From: Acidobacteriaceae bacterium
GTDB taxonomy: Bacteria > Acidobacteriota > Terriglobia > Terriglobales > Acidobacteriaceae
Length of the DNA: 5,990 nt
Direction: 5' to 3'
Assembly: GCA_003168235.1 (NCBI GenBank)
Contig: PMSZ01000310.1
Span: 8,043-14,032 of the forward strand
Position numbers and translations under genes: made by a program. Below, in pieces: positions 5,885 through 5,990 of the stretch (its first letter is position 1; each line of letters opens with the position of its first letter). Under the pieces are notes generated by a model. It worked only from the letters and a program-made list of their open reading frames with translations. It had not been told where the DNA came from and made no database searches.

Positions 5885-5990
5885 GCGTGTTGCTGGCCGC
5901 CAGTGCCATCTACCTGGGCTGCATTATCTCTCCTCCTTCGCTGATGGATGATGTGGACGCGGTGCAGGCGCAGATTGCGCGCAACATGCT
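5851..5990 (+). CDS. PMT/ArnT-like membrane glycosyltransferase (GT39/GT83 type), N-terminal fragment cut by window edge
   Basis: Starting at TTG 5851, 46 complete codons are visible. The residues begin MDTGKNWHLYLGVLLAASAI, then a membrane helix (about 9-26), then ISPPSLMDDVDAVQAQIARN. The pattern helix, SPP, two acidic residues (D33, D34), then a helix with AQxARNM is the first extracytoplasmic loop of dolichyl-phosphate-mannose/ArnT-type transferases, whose acidic pair is part of the catalytic site. These enzymes take sugars from polyprenyl-phosphate donors on the periplasmic side. GGGAG at 5838-5842, eight bases before the TTG, is a strong ribosome binding site. The gene overlaps the last 34 bases of asnB in another frame, which indicates an operon and translational coupling. 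The acceptor is unknown and most of the protein lies outside the window. Confidence 0.8.
   Translation, partial: MDTGKNWHLYLGVLLAASAIYLGCIISPPSLMDDVDAVQAQIARNM

Overview
The window is about 57-60% GC by eye and fully bacterial. It carries two complete single-function enzymes, one ABC-type permease, most of a two-component system, and the first part of a further membrane glycosyltransferase that runs off the right edge. No RNA gene, insertion sequence, CRISPR array or phage gene is visible. Protein style (NarL-type kinase/regulator pair, MacB-like permease, AsnB plus a PMT-like transferase) and intergenic CGGCTGAAGCCG-type palindromes suggest an Acidobacteriota genome of the Terriglobia/Koribacter kind. 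That is pattern recognition, not a database result.

Left part, minus strand (1-1463): a membrane histidine kinase of the HisKA_3/NarL type is followed 38 bases later by the N-terminus of its likely response regulator, which leaves the window at base 1. A divergent intergenic region of about 140 bases (1464-1602) separates the kinase from the plus-strand genes.

Middle, plus strand (1603-3685): a soluble GT2 glycosyltransferase resembling dolichyl/polyprenyl-phosphate mannose synthase, a 109-base spacer with palindromic repeats, then a four-helix MacB/FtsX-type permease with no ATPase or MacA partner inside the window.

Right part, plus strand (3686-5990): a 273-base non-coding leader holds a six-copy degenerate 13-nt tandem repeat, two adjacent 13-nt inverted repeats and a possible promoter. 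Next comes a glutamine-dependent asparagine synthase (AsnB/AsnO type) that starts at a TTG codon. A second TTG-started gene overlaps its 3' end by 34 bases and encodes the first 46 residues of a PMT/ArnT-like (GT39/GT83) lipid-linked sugar transferase.

Working model (inference): the GT2 enzyme could make a polyprenyl-phosphate sugar, and the downstream PMT-like protein could use such a donor on the periplasmic face. AsnB-type amidotransferases often sit in bacterial surface-polysaccharide or glycan loci, so the right half may belong to a cell-envelope glycosylation cluster. I found no clearly undescribed system. The most useful observations are the overlapping TTG-started transferase, the start-site corrections, and the repeat-rich leader in front of asnB.
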